A DNA stretch of 53,144 bases from Nemertoderma westbladi (lineage: Eukaryota > Xenacoelomorpha > Nemertodermatida > Nemertodermatidae): the NCBI GenBank assembly GCA_032718475.1, contig JAUCBJ010001094.1:1-53144 (forward strand). The letters run 5' to 3'. Numbering within the stretch: the stretch's first letter is position 1; each line of letters opens with the position of its first letter. Under the pieces are notes generated by a model that did not search any database, was not told where the DNA came from, and worked only from the letters and a program-made list of their open reading frames with translations. Shown here one piece after another: positions 26,801 to 38,000 of the stretch. The translations under genes and the position numbers were made by a program.

Positions 26801-29800
26801 GAAATAATAAGTTTATTTTTTCGGTCGGGAATATCCGGGACTCCAAATATCACCAAAAATGTTTGTTTTTCATAAAAAGACGAGTTATCAAGTAACCCAT
26901 TAATTAATAACTAAAATATGTAATAATTCATGGCTACGTCTATTACATAAGGAATACATCCAGAGATGGACGTCTATGAATGAAATTAAATATACCTAGT
27001 TTAGTTTACGGAAGAACAATCTGAAAAAATACCTCAACCAAAGGGCAACGTAATTAGTGGTGCCGGAACGTCCCTAGATATTCTTGGAAACCGAACAACA
27101 ACCTTCCAAATAAATCTACTTTATCCCACAGTATAGCAACCATAGTGAGTGAACTTACACCTTAACATCAACACATACTGAGTGAAACTAGTTACGCATG
27201 TGGTGAACTTTAAGGGCAACTTACCAGGGGTGTTATATATTTCATTTATAAATGGCATCATAGGCATGTAGGGCATCGGAAAACTGAAACCGGAAGTCGG
27301 TGACATGACAACCGCATCGCCATTGGATGAGCTTGTAGAAGGTAGAGAATGGACTGGGTTCCATATTGGTGCGCCCCCAGCGGGTATCAGAGGTTTTGGT
27401 AACCGGGATGTTGGCGAGGCGACGACAATAGTTGGTGGCAACTTGGCGTCTGTAGGTGGTCCCGTATGTAATGGCCTCGAAGGGGAGTACTGCGGTTGGG
27501 GTTTCCGTGGAGATTGGTCGTATTTGGGGGATGGGAGGTAGAAGGAGCCGTTTGGTGAGTTCATTTGGGTTGAGTTTGGGGAGTAGAGAAGCGACGAGGG
27601 GACTGGTGACTGGACGAGTAAATCGTGACTAACCGGAGATTCATAATGAGGCGTGATTACTGCAAAAATTATAAATAACGTGGATATTTATTCGTTTTTT
27701 CATTAAAAATTACTTTACAACCAGACAACGATTTCGATGGCTGTAAATTAATTGTTCTACATTATAAGATCAACTGATGGCTTTTTGATGACAATCACTT
27801 TGACCTTTTACCTCTGTTTATGGGTTTACTTTATGGGCCCTTTTTTTATTGATGCGTTTTTTTTACCCGCGTTTTTGGTTGTGTTGTTTAACCGTGTTTT
27901 TTGCGATCGTAGTCGTACAATATAAATGTTAGAAAAATGTAAGTAAAGTTCTGAAAGAGGACTATTACCGAAAGCTACCGAAAGTTATACGAAAGTTATC
28001 CAAAAAGTTAAAGTAGGGGCGAAAGCTAACCATTTACTGATAAGGGATACAAATTTCGCACTTTCATCTTCCGATATTATTAATAAACAAAGAGGATATG
28101 GGCTCTAATTCAAATAATTCCCGTTTAATTTCAAATAAACCTTCGCGAAATATACATTCACTCATACAGTACAGCAGTAAGGGTTGTACTACAGTAGTGC
28201 TAGGCTACTTCAGCGGCAGTACTGGGGTCCCTTCCTACCTTGCTACTCAGACCGGCTACAGTCTGACCGCGGGGCGGCACATTACTGCATAAGGACTGAA
28301 GGTTGGCCTACTGTACGCAAATTGCCAATTGGGGTGTCGTTTCAGCCTTCTCATAGGGTTAATGTTAAATTAATATTGAAAAATTAGTGCCTAGAAGTAA
28401 AAAATTTACTGTAAACTGTGTTCCTAAATTTAGTTTATTGTTTTGGTTAGAAAAACATGCCATTATAATCTGCTACTTTCCTTTAAAAGGTACTTTAAAG
28501 GGGGAATATCTAAATTCAAAATTCGCGAAATTAAGTTACTCTGTTAATTTTACTATTGTCAAAATAGGCTGAAACGACACCCCAATTGGTAATATGCCTA
28601 CAGTACATACTGACTCCTGGTAATTAAGGGACGGATCAGAGGTGAGGCCTACATGTTTTACTAGCGACGTTATCAGTACCCGAATCGAATTTCGCTTCGC
28701 TAATTTATTGTACCAGTATTGTACCATGTTATTACCAGTAATATCTCACTACTGGTAATTAAGTAACTGAATGCAGCCCAGGCTTAATTAATGAACAAGC
28801 ATAGCATAGCGCTGTAGTTAGTGGTAGAAGAGCCAGTGTATCAGTGAATTTATATTTCGCGAAGTGATATTTGATGATATCGAACGCAGAAAGTGCGAAA
28901 TGTTCCACCTATCAGAGAATGGATACCTTTGACCTCTAATTTAACTTTATCGAAAACTTTCGCGTTACATTCGGTAATTTTCCTCCTTCAGAACTATCAC
29001 GAAAATACGGCAAACAAATTGCGGCCAAAAAAGTGGCAGCGAAATTTGTCCTTAAAATAGAACCTGTTAATGTTGTTAATGTTCGTATGATTCGATTACA
29101 TTAATTAGGAATTAATATAATACTAAATACATAATTCAGAATAAATATGTTTTTGTTCAAAGTCGTTGAAGTATTAATAATATTGTCGGCCATGTCAAGT
29201 ACCTTAGGTTTTTACGCTAAATAAATTATCATATTAAAATCTATAAGGTTGCACTGAATTTATGGACCCGGTCTCAGTTATCCCCGGTTCGGTTTTCTAT
29301 ATTCGTCTTTATTTATTATATAATGGCTCCTTTCCTTTATGTGTAATTTTAAAATAAAAAAAAATAGTTATAAGTAACACAGGAAGGCAACCCGAATGCT
29401 AATTTACCTTGTAACCTGTAACGCGCCACTCTAACACCCATGGTTGTATACTAGGCAAGCTCCCGCGTCGATGGGGGTGGGAGTACCGCTTTCAAAATTG
29501 CTTTGGCCCGATCTGGAATCGAACCTGGGACCTCCCAGCTCGAGGAGAAAGTACTACCCCGTTTACCAGCTGGTTATTAAATTAAACTGCTTTTAAGGTT
29601 ATCATTTAATACCAAAACACATAGTGATGTTATACAAATAAAATAGTAAAAAATGAAATGTTATGAAATACCGATTTATAATTCTCGTGTACTTTGTTTA
29701 AAATATTAATTTCCCTAATTTTTAAAATATTTAAAGGCAGCGGGTGGCTCAGTTGGTTGAGCGCCGGGATTCTATTGGTTGTAGGTTCTAGCCCCGACGG

Positions 29801-31749
29801 GGTCCCCTCAGCCTTTCATTCCCTGGGGTCAATAAAATGAGTACTAGTTAAATTACTGGGAGCAAATCTTGGGATGGGAGTATCGCCCACCCCTACCCTC
29901 GGGTAGCATATAGGAGTAGCCACGGCCCACCCCTACCTTCGTGTAGCAGATAGGAGTAGCGCCCACCCCTACCCTCGGGTAGCAGATAGGAGTAGCGCCC
30001 ACCCCTACCCTCGGGTAGCAGATAGGAGTAGCGCCCACCCCTACCTTCGGGAGCAGATAGGGGTAACGCCCACCCCTACCTTCGGGTAGCAGATAGGAGT
30101 AGCGCCCACCCCTACCTTTGGGTAGTAGATAGGAGTAGCGCCCACCCCTACCCTCGGGTAGCAGATAGGAGTAGCGTCCACCCCTACCTTCGGGTAGCAG
30201 ATAGGAGTAGCGCCCACCCCTACCTTCGGATAGCAGATAGGAGTAGCGCCCACCCCTACCCTCGGGAAGCAGATAAGAGTAGCGCCCACCCCTACCATCG
30301 TGTAGCAGATAGGAGTAGTGCCCACCCCTACCTTCGGGTAGCAGATAGGAGTAGCGCCCACCCCTACCTTCGGGTAGCAGATAGGAGTAGCGCCCACCCC
30401 TACCTTCGGGTAGCAGATAGGAGTAGCGCCCACCCCTACCTTCGGGTAGCAGATAGGAGTAGCGCCCACCACTACCTTCGGGTAGCAGATAGGAGTAGCG
30501 CCCACCCCTACCTTTGGGTAGCAGATAGGAGTAGCGCCCACCCCTACCTCGGGTAGCAGATAGGAGTAGCGCCCACCCCTACCTTCGGGTAGCAGATATG
30601 AGTAGCGCCCACCCCTACCTCGGGTAGCAGATAGGAGTAGCGCCCACCCCTACCTTCGGGTAGCAGATAGGAGTAGCGCCCACCCCTACCTTCGGGTAGC
30701 AGATAGGAGTAGCGCCCACCCCTACCTTCGGGTAGCAGATAGGAGTAGCGCCCACCCCTACCTTCGGGAAGCAGATAGGAGTAGCGCCCACCCCTACCTT
30801 CGGGTAGCAGATAGGAGTAGCGCCCACCCCTACCTTCGGGTAGTAGATAGGAATAGCGCCCACCCCTACCTTCTGGAGCTGATAGGAGTAGCGCCCCCCC
30901 CCCCCCCCCCTACCTTCGGGTAGCAGATAGGAGTAGCGCTCACCCCTACCTTCGGGTAGTAGATAGGAGTAGCGCCCACCCCTACCTTCGGGTAGCAGAT
31001 AAGAGTAGCGCCCACCCCTACCTTCGGGTAGCAGATAGGAGTAGCGCCAACCCCTACCTTCGGTTAGCAGATAGGAGTAGAGCCCACCCCAACCCTCGGG
31101 AAGCAGATAGGAGTAGCGCCCACCCCTACCTTCGGGTAGCAGATAGGAGTAGCGCCCACCCCTACCTTCGGGTAGCAGATAGGAGTAGCGCCCACCCCTA
31201 CCTTCGGGTAGCAGATAGGAGTAGCGCCCACCCCTACCTTCGGGTAGCAGATAGGAGCAGCGACCACCCCTACCTTCGGGTAGCAGATAGGAGTAGCGCC
31301 CACCCATACCTTCGGGTAGCAGATAGGAGTAGCGCCCACCCCTACCTTCGAGTAGCAGATAGGAGTAGCGCCCACCCCTACCTTCGGGTAGCAGATAGGA
31401 GTAGCGCCCACCCCTACCTTCGGGTAGCAGATAGGAGTAGCGCCCACCCCTACCTTCGGGTAGCAGATAGGAGTAGCGCCCACCCCTACCTTCGGGTAGC
31501 AGATATGAGTAGCGCCCACCCCTACCTTCGGGAACCAGCTATCGAAAGAGGAGGCCAAAGTAATATTTTTATGGTTTCATCATATTATAATAATATTTCG
31601 TATTTTTATGATATTTTATCACGTACCTTCAATTCCTGAATCATCCGTTGAAGAATTGATATCGTGATCATCCAACTCTTTCTTCATCCTCAGCTGCAGC
31701 AGCCCGACCTCTTTATTTGGAGGCAAACTTAGGTACATTGTAAAGCGAA
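23604..31749 (-). CDS. snail: Snail-family C2H2 zinc-finger transcription factor (spliced; four exons visible)
   Basis: Exons on the minus strand: 31749-31627, 27659-27225, 26432-25847, 23832-23604. All junctions have AG acceptors and GT donors, and phases 1, 1 and 2 join without breaking frame. The product ends in five zinc fingers. Finger 2 has [12 protein letters not shown] and finger 3 has [13 protein letters not shown], both diagnostic of Snail and unlike Scratch. Finger 4 has [15 protein letters not shown], and finger 5 is a C2HC type ending SKHIQTGC. The N-terminal half is rich in Ser and Pro. Snail proteins repress transcription at CAGGTG-type E-boxes and act in mesoderm formation and epithelial-mesenchymal transition. 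The SNAG repression motif (MPRSF...) normally at the N-terminus was not found, so at least one 5' exon is probably missing or unusual. Family assignment is very secure; the first exon is less so. Confidence 0.93.
23833..25846 (-). other. snail intron with a tRNA-like SINE remnant
   Basis: Intron between the finger-3 and finger-4 exons, GTATGT donor at 25846-25841 and TTTTATAG acceptor. It contains a tRNA-like stretch near 24255-24330. The rest (24340-25840) has only short ORFs with no recognised domain. Confidence 0.8.
24254..24335 (+). mobile_element. tRNA-derived SINE head, degenerate
   Basis: GCTAGCGGAATGGTTAGAGCG resembles a tRNA D-arm with an A box (TAGCGGAATGG). About 40 bases on, CATTTCGATCACTCC resembles a weakened B box. 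The spacing fits a tRNA head. Only one copy is seen in the window, so it could also be an old tRNA pseudogene. Confidence 0.45.
25847..26432 (-). CDS. snail: snail exon with Ser/Pro-rich region and zinc fingers 1-3
   Basis: Acceptor TTAGTTTCAG before 26432; donor GTATGT after 25847. The exon opens with [12 protein letters not shown], a basic stretch, passes through a Ser/Pro/Asn-rich linker and a Ser/acidic patch ([11 protein letters not shown]), then fingers 1 (CPNC...HKQFHC), 2 (CKHC...HIRTH) and 3 (CDIC...HIR). Length 586 bases, incoming phase 1, outgoing phase 2. Confidence 0.94.
26433..27224 (-). other. snail intron, nothing else recognised
   Basis: 0.8 kb AT-rich intron with GTAAGT donor (27224-27219) and TTTCAG acceptor. 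No repeat or ORF of note. Confidence 0.85.
27225..27659 (-). CDS. snail: snail exon, Pro/Ser-rich N-terminal region
   Basis: Acceptor ATTTTTGCAG before 27659; donor GTAAGT after 27225. The exon begins [15 protein letters not shown], which resembles the conserved segment (VI.SP..YES) downstream of the SNAG motif in vertebrate Snail2 as I recall it. It continues as a low-complexity Pro/Ser/Thr/Asn-rich region with [10 protein letters not shown] near its end. The frame is open through the whole exon. Confidence 0.85.
28325..28589. mobile_element. MITE-like element with 23-bp perfect inverted ends
   Basis: CCAATTGGGGTGTCGTTTC at 28325 (23 bp ending AGCC at 28347) is found as its exact reverse complement at 28567-28589. 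Weaker inverted similarity continues outward (CTACTGTACGCAAATTG on the left; reversed right flank TGTACTGTAGGCATATTA). The 219-base centre is AT-rich with no coding capacity. This fits a small non-autonomous DNA transposon. No clear target-site duplication. Confidence 0.65.
28730..28758. repeat. Short imperfect hairpin
   Basis: ATTACCAGTA and TACTGGTAAT flank a short loop (ATATCTCAC). Function unknown. Confidence 0.4.
29440..29575 (-). mobile_element. tRNA-derived SINE, family 2
   Basis: On the minus strand AACCAGCTGGTAAACGGGG is followed by GGTTCGATTCC, a perfect Pol III B box, with tRNA-like spacing. The body after it (GATCGGGCCAAAGC...) differs from the SINE that starts at 29738. No tail or target-site duplication could be fixed. 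Confidence 0.6.
29738..29879 (+). mobile_element. tRNA-derived SINE, family 1 (copy A)
   Basis: Begins GCGGGTGGCTCAGTTGGTTG (A box TGGCTCAGTTGG) and has GGTTCTAGCCC as B box with one mismatch to the consensus. The body CCTCAGCCTTTCATTCC and GGGGTCAATAAAATGAGTAC aligns with copy B at 45084-45275. At its 3' end it passes directly into the 36-bp minisatellite. Confidence 0.8.
29880..31543. repeat. 36-bp minisatellite, about 46 units, derived from a SINE tail
   Basis: Head-to-tail 36-bp units containing GGAGTAGCGCCCACCCCTAC and CTTCGGGTAGCAGATA. The same unit occurs once at the 3' end of SINE copy B (minus strand near 45087-45125) and directly follows SINE copy A here. Variants are mostly single substitutions (CCTCGGG, GTGTAGC, CGGGAAGC). 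A run of 18 C interrupts one unit near 30893-30910. Predicted repetitive peptides ([12 protein letters not shown]) are only a stop-free reading of the repeat. Confidence 0.95.
31627..31749 (-). CDS. snail: Probable upstream snail exon
   Basis: An open frame of 123 bases on the minus strand, with GAGATTTTCAG acceptor and GTACGT donor. Its end phase (1) joins the next exon exactly, forming the Val of VITPHYESP. It encodes a basic-hydrophobic stretch ([12 protein letters not shown]) and an acidic stretch ([15 protein letters not shown]). I do not recognise this part from Snail proteins; the support is splice sites, phase and composition. A preceding exon ending in phase 1 is required unless a start codon within it is used. 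Confidence 0.6.
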
Positions 31750-34700
31750 CTGAAAATCTCAAACTTGTTTTACCGGATAATTCGAAGAGTAACTAGCATA
31801 GGCGCGCACCGTGCAGTGATGGGTAGTTATTACCCAGCAGGCTAATTTAACAGAATTCTAGCTCAACTGCGATAAATTGTTTAGTTTTTTGGAGGTCGAA
31901 AAAGTAGTTCAAGGACTCCAATACAAGTTGTATCATCAAACGGTGTAATGATGTTAGAAACATGCACAATACACTTTTATAAGCCCTCCGTCCACCTTAC
32001 GCAGAACACCTTGCTACGCAAGAACTTATAACCATGCACATTGCACAGTCAAGGACATCCAAGAGCACGGTTTCAAACTCAGCCATCCAATCAAACCGCT
32101 GCATGGTTTTGATGCCTTGTTGGTGTGGACCAATCGCTCTCCTGTAAACTATTATAGGTACGGCATTTTGGTGAATAAAAGGTAACTTCTGGTGCAACCA
32201 GTGTGGATCAGTTTTTGTGAGTTAGGAGTGGCAAGGGGCGCCTGCATGTATAAACTTTGTTAAGAGTCAACACGTCAAGCAAACAACCGTCGATAAGGGG
32301 TAGATAGATATATTGAATTAGTAGTATGATAAACTCTATTATACAGGGTAAACTTGCAATGGGTCAATTCAAGGATGCATGATCAACAGTATTGACAAAC
32401 AACTCGTATTCTAAGAATTCCTGTAAAAGAAAATATACGCACGGCTATACCAAGAATGCCTGACAAGCCTTTGGTCATCCGTATACCGTAATGCGAATAG
32501 GTGTGGTGTGATAAGGCGTGCGTGCGTGCAAGGTGGTGTTGAAAGAGAAATAAACCTAACCTTGAATGAAATAAATATATTTGATATCCATTTTTCAGTT
32601 ATACTATAATGCGACTGGTGCTTAATTTAACTGTAATTAAATCTTGTCATAAAAAGATACCATGAACTACACCAATATCATAATTGGATAAAAGTTTAAA
32701 ATTTTTTAATAACAAAAGTTAATAAATGTTTCTACATGTTTACAATTGTTTTGATATAGTTGCAGGAACTAGAGAAAATGTCAGAATCGCAATTAATTAC
32801 CATGAACAAAAAATAATGCAAATATGACATGCACATCATGACACAACTATAATGCGTGATGTGATACCTTCTTGAACCATGTATAATAAACGGTCAGCGG
32901 ATTTTTGTTCAAAGGAGGGGTTATCATAACATACTGTCTGAACAGGATATTCTCCACGGCCTTAGAATTGACAGGCTGGCTTTAAGCTGTGGGATTGCAG
33001 GGTGCAGCTGGGTTTTTGCAATAAATGCCGCTATAACTGTATGACTCATTGCTTATACGTGTGGAGTGTAGGCATATCCAATTGATTGGGAAGCATTGAA
33101 TAGTAAATTTTACCGAAACGTCACATAGTGATATGATACCTGAATTACAAATTTAATGTTATTACAGTACTATAAAAATAATCAAGATGAAAATCTCATA
33201 TCATATAATAGTGGCGACCGAACACGGTAAAAAGCATCGCATTAGTCAGGAAATTAAAGAGAAACCCGACAGTTGATGGTTGAAATTAAACAAGATGTTA
33301 GGGTTGGGTATATATTATTACGGACTAGGAATAATATCCGCTTCTCCATTGCACGTTGTCAATCCACCCTCTGTTGCTTTGCTGTCTTTATCTCTAATCC
33401 CGAAAAACAGGTTGGGGGTTGGGGGTTTCCGGGTTGGTCCCTACGGTTGAGCGGTTTATCGCGCGTGTAGATACACGGAGCCCGGATATTGGGCCACGGA
33501 TATGGCAAATATTAGACGTCGGATTGGGTAGCCGCGTGCAGGAAATCTTGACTGACGATGATACAGATAGCGGCGGCACCCCAACTGGTTGTTCGGTTTA
33601 CACCTGTAGCCTGGGTGGGTGGATCACGCGGGATTTTGGATGACTGGACCAGCAGCTGTGTAAGCCGAACCGATAAGTTTCCCAAAGGGTGACGATAGCT
33701 CTACCTCGCCGAAAGAAGGAAGGTGGGACTTCATCAATAATTATTATGGATCTGTTGCAGGTTGTCTAGGTTCGAACACAGTTTTAGTTTTGTGCTGCCT
33801 GCTCCTGAGAACAACATTATTCTGTTCATATTAATTGCAGAATAGTTAATAGTTCTAGGAATTGTAGATGTAGATTACAGTGTAGATAGAGAAATTGTAA
33901 TATCGTAGAATAGAATGCAGAATAGTTAATAAAGTGGTACTTTATCGCACGGAGCTTGGGTTGGGCTATAATGAAATAAAGGCCACTGTTTCAATATTGG
34001 GACAATTCCCATGTTCCATGCAGAATGCAGATGCAGTTTCATAATTGATTAACAACATCACGAGTTTAGCATAGCAAAAAGTTTCAATTTATGTATAAAA
34101 TAGAGTATTAGATATTATTTTCAGTTATTATAGTTAGTTGGTCAGTAATTTTTCTTTCCCCCCCCCCCCCCCCCCTTGTTTCTATGTGTTTATTGTGTCC
34201 CATTACTTATATTTGCACTGGTCGGTTCGGCTGCACTGCACATATAGTAATATATATTCAGAAAGTAACATCAAATTAGTAAATTAGAAATGGTAAATGG
34301 GAGGAGTTGGAGTTGGAGCAGTTATATATTTGAAGGAGGTGATTACATTTGTGTACCGAGTATTCTACTAGTAGATCCAAGTTCCCAATCACACCGGTCC
34401 GGCTTCCCACCAAAATTACCTGCTGTAAACGACGCTGGTCGCGGGTCGCGGGGTAACTTTACACTTTTTATGAAGCCGGATACCCGAATCGAGTCGGGTT
34501 GGCTTCCGGTAATTAACGAAGAGCCGTGCCAATAGGTGGCCAACCTAATCCCGATGCGATGGGTTGGCCTACCGAGAAGGAGGCCAGCTTCCCTCCAACA
34601 GGTGAGATATTAAACTGAAAACAAGAGCAATGTAATACTACCACCAATAGCACCATTAGTGCCGAGTACGTCCAGTGCAGCAGTAGCGAGGGTTAAGGTA

Positions 34701-34929
34701 AGCTCAGGGGCATAGCTCAGCTTGTAACTCGATATCAAAACCTGTTTAGGTTTATTATTGAGCTTTAGTGAAGAGTGGAATTGTAATACTAATATGGATG
34801 GGTCGAATACATAATAGTGTGGAAAGTAAATCGTATCCCAGAGTAATACTGTGTCTTACGTGCCTCCACTCTCCAATAAGGTTTGAAAAATTCACTATTT
34901 TAAGTATTTACCTATGAGGCGCCGTGGCG
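31750..34929. other. Intergenic or 5' snail region, no gene recognised
   Basis: Several short ORFs (e.g. minus 32197-31997, plus 33419-33643) show no known domain. At 33212-33227 TGGCGACCGAACACGG resembles a tRNA-Lys primer-binding site of an LTR retroelement, but no LTR pair was found. A run of 18 C lies at 34158-34175. No SNAG-encoding exon (ATG CCN CGN ...) was found on the minus strand here. Confidence 0.5.
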
Positions 34930-34963
34930 TTCAAAAATATGTAAATGTCGGCGACTGGATTAT

Positions 34964-35057
34964 ATTAGATTAGATTAGATTAGATTAGATTAGATTAGAT
35001 TAGATTAGATTAGATTAGATTAGATTAGATTAGATTAGATTAGATTAGATTAGATTT
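34964..35057. repeat. (TTAGA)n pentamer tract
   Basis: About 18 perfect TTAGA repeats just inside the left inverted repeat, passing directly into the 12-bp array, whose unit starts with the same TTAGA. Confidence 0.97.
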
Positions 35058-38000
35058 CGGCTTAGATTCCGGCTTAGATTTCGTCTTAGATTCCGGCTTA
35101 GATTTCGTCATAGATTTCGGCTTAGATTTCGGCTTAGATTTCGTCTTAGATTTCGACTTAGATTCCGGCTTAGATTTCGGCCTAGATTTCGGCATAAATT
35201 TCGTCTCCGATTCCGGCTGAGATTTCGGATTAGAATTCGTCTTAGATTTCGGCCTAGATTCCGGCTTAGATTTAGTCTTAGATTCCGGCTTAGATTTCGG
35301 CTTAGATTTCGGCTTAGATTTCGGCATAAATTTCGGCTTAGATTTCGGCTTAGATTTCGGTCTAGATTTCGGCCTAGATTTCGTCTCCGATTCCGGCTGA
35401 GATTTCGGATTAGAATTCGTCTTAGATTTCGGCCTAGATTCCGGCTTAGATTTAGTCTTAGATTCCGGCTTAGATTTCGGCTTAGATTTCGGCTTAGATT
35501 TCGGCATAAATTTCGGCTTAGATTTCGGCTTAGATTCCGGCTTAGATTTCGTCTCCGATTCCGGCTGAGATTTCGTCTTAGATTTCGGCTTAGATTTCGG
35601 CTTAGATTCCGGCTTAGATTTCGGTCTAGATTTCGGCTTAGATTTCGGTTTAGATTTCGGCTTAGATTTCGGCTTAGATTTCGGCTTAGATTTCGTTCTA
35701 GATTTCGGCCTAGATTTCGGGCTTAGATTTCGTCTTAGATTTCGGCTTAGATTTCGGCTTAGATTCCGGCTTAGATTTCGGCCTAGATTTCGGCTTAGAT
35801 TTCGGCTTCGTCTTAGATTCCGGCTTAGATTTCATCTTAGATTTCGTCTCCGATTCTGGCTTAGATTTCGGCCTAGATTTCGGCTGCGACTTCGGCCACG
35901 ATTTTGGCTTAGTTTTCGGCTTAGATTTAGTCTTATATTCCGGCTTAGATTTCGTCTTAGATTCCGGCTTAGATTTCGGCCTAGATTTCGGCTTAGATTT
36001 CGGCTTCGGCTTAGATTTCGGCTTAGATTTCGTCTTCGGCTTAGATTCCGACTTAGATTTCATCTTAGATTTCGCCTCCGATTCTGGCTTAGATTTCGGC
36101 CTAGATTTCGGCTGCGACTTCGGCCACGATTTTGGCTTAGTTTTCGGCTTAGATTTAGTCTTATATTTCGACTTAGATTTCGTCTTAGATTCCGGCTTAG
36201 ATTTCGTCTTAGATTCCGGCTTAGATTTCGGCCTAGATTTCGGCTTCGGCTTAGATTCCGGCTTAGATTTCGTCTTAGATTTCGACTTAGATTCCCGCTT
36301 AGATTTCGGCTTAGATTTCGGTCTAGATTTCGTCTTAGATTTCGACTTAGATTCCGGCATAGATTTCGGTCTAGATTTCGGCTTCGGCTTAGATTTCGTC
36401 TTAGATTTCGGCTTAGATTCCGGCTTAGATTTCGGTCTAGATTTCGGCTTAGATTTCGGCTTCGGCTTAGATTTCGGCTTAGATTCCGGCTTAGATTTCG
36501 GCCTAGATTTCGGCTTAGATTCCGGCTTAGATTCCGGCTTAGATTTCGTCTTAGATTTCGACTTAGATTCCGGCTTAGATTTCATCTTAGATTTCGTCTC
36601 CGATTCTGGCTTAGATCTCGGCCTAGATTTCGGCTGCGACTTCGGCCACGATTTCGGCTTAGTTTTCGGCTTAGATTTAGTCTTAGATTTCGTCTTATAT
36701 TCCGGCTTAGATTTCGTCTTAGATTCCGGCTTAGATTTCGGCCTAGATTTCGGCTTCGGCTTAGATTTCGGCTTAGATTTCGTCTTCGGCTTAGATTCCG
36801 GCTTAGATTTCATCTTAGATTTTGGCTTAGATTTCGGCTTAGATTTCGGCTTCGGCGTAGATTTCGTCTAAGATTTCGACTTAGATTTCGTCTCCGATTT
36901 CGACTTAGATTCCGGCTTAGATTTCGGCTTAGATTTCGGCTTCGGCTTAGATTTCGTCTTAGATTTCGACTTAGATTCCGGCTTAGATTTCGGCCTAGAT
37001 TTCGGCTTAGATTTCGGCTTCGGCTTAGATTTCGTCTTAGATTCCGGCTTAGATTTCGGCCTAGATTTCGGCTTAGAATCCGGCTTAGATTTCGGCCTAG
37101 ATTTCGGCTTAGATTCCGGCTTAGATTTCGTCTTAGATTTCGGCTTAGATTTCGGCCTAGATTTCGGCTTAGATTTCGTCTTATATTTCGGCTTCGGCTT
37201 AGATTCCGGCTTAGATTTCGGTCTAGATTTCGTCTTAGATTTCGTCTCCGATTCCGGCTTAGATTTCGGCTTAGATTTCGACTTAGATTCCGGCTTAGAT
37301 TTCGGTCTAGATTTCGGCTTAGATTTCGGTCTAGATTTCGGCTTAGATTTCGACTTAGATTCCGGCTTAGATTTCGGCTTAGATTTCGTCTCCGATTCCG
37401 GCTTAGATTTCGTCTTATATTTCGGCTTCGGCTTAGATTCCGGCTTAGATTTCGGTCTAGATTTCGGCTTAGATTTCGACTTAGATTCCGGCTTAGATTT
37501 CGGCTTAGATTTCGTCTTATATTTCGGCTTCGGCTCAGATTCCGGCTTAGATTTCGGTCTAGATTTCGGCCAAGATTTCGGCTTAGATTCCGGCTTAGAT
37601 TTCGGCTTAGATTTCGTCTTATATTTCGGCTTCGGCTTAGATTCCGGTCTAGATTTCGGCTTAGATTTCGACTTAGATTCCGGCTTAGATTTCGGTCTAG
37701 ATTTCGGCCATGATTTCGTCTTAGATTTCGGCTTAGATTCCGGCTTAGATTTCGGCTTAGATTTCGTCTTATATTTCGGCTTCGGCTTAGATTTCGTCTC
37801 CGATTCCGGCTTAGATTTCGGCTTAGATTTCGGCTTAGATTTCGTCTTATATTTCGGCTTAGATTTCGGTCTAGATTTCGGCTTAGATTTCGACTTAGAT
37901 TCCGGCTTAGATTTCGGTCTAGATTTCGGCTTAGATTTCGTCTCCGATTCCGGCTTAGATTTCGGTCTAGATTTCGGCCTAGATTTCGGCTTCGACTTAG

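Larger units (their letters stand above)
27660..31626 (-). other. snail intron, 4 kb, filled with repeats
   Basis: Holds an inverted-repeat element near 28325-28589, two tRNA-derived SINEs and a 1.7 kb minisatellite (29880-31543). The donor is GTACGT at 31626-31621. Between 28760 and 29430 I see only AT-rich sequence. Confidence 0.75.

Noticed and set aside
29853-31558. Minus-strand frames encoding [12 protein letters not shown] repeats
   Set aside because: Direct reading of the SINE-derived 36-bp minisatellite; overlapping frames in more than one phase.
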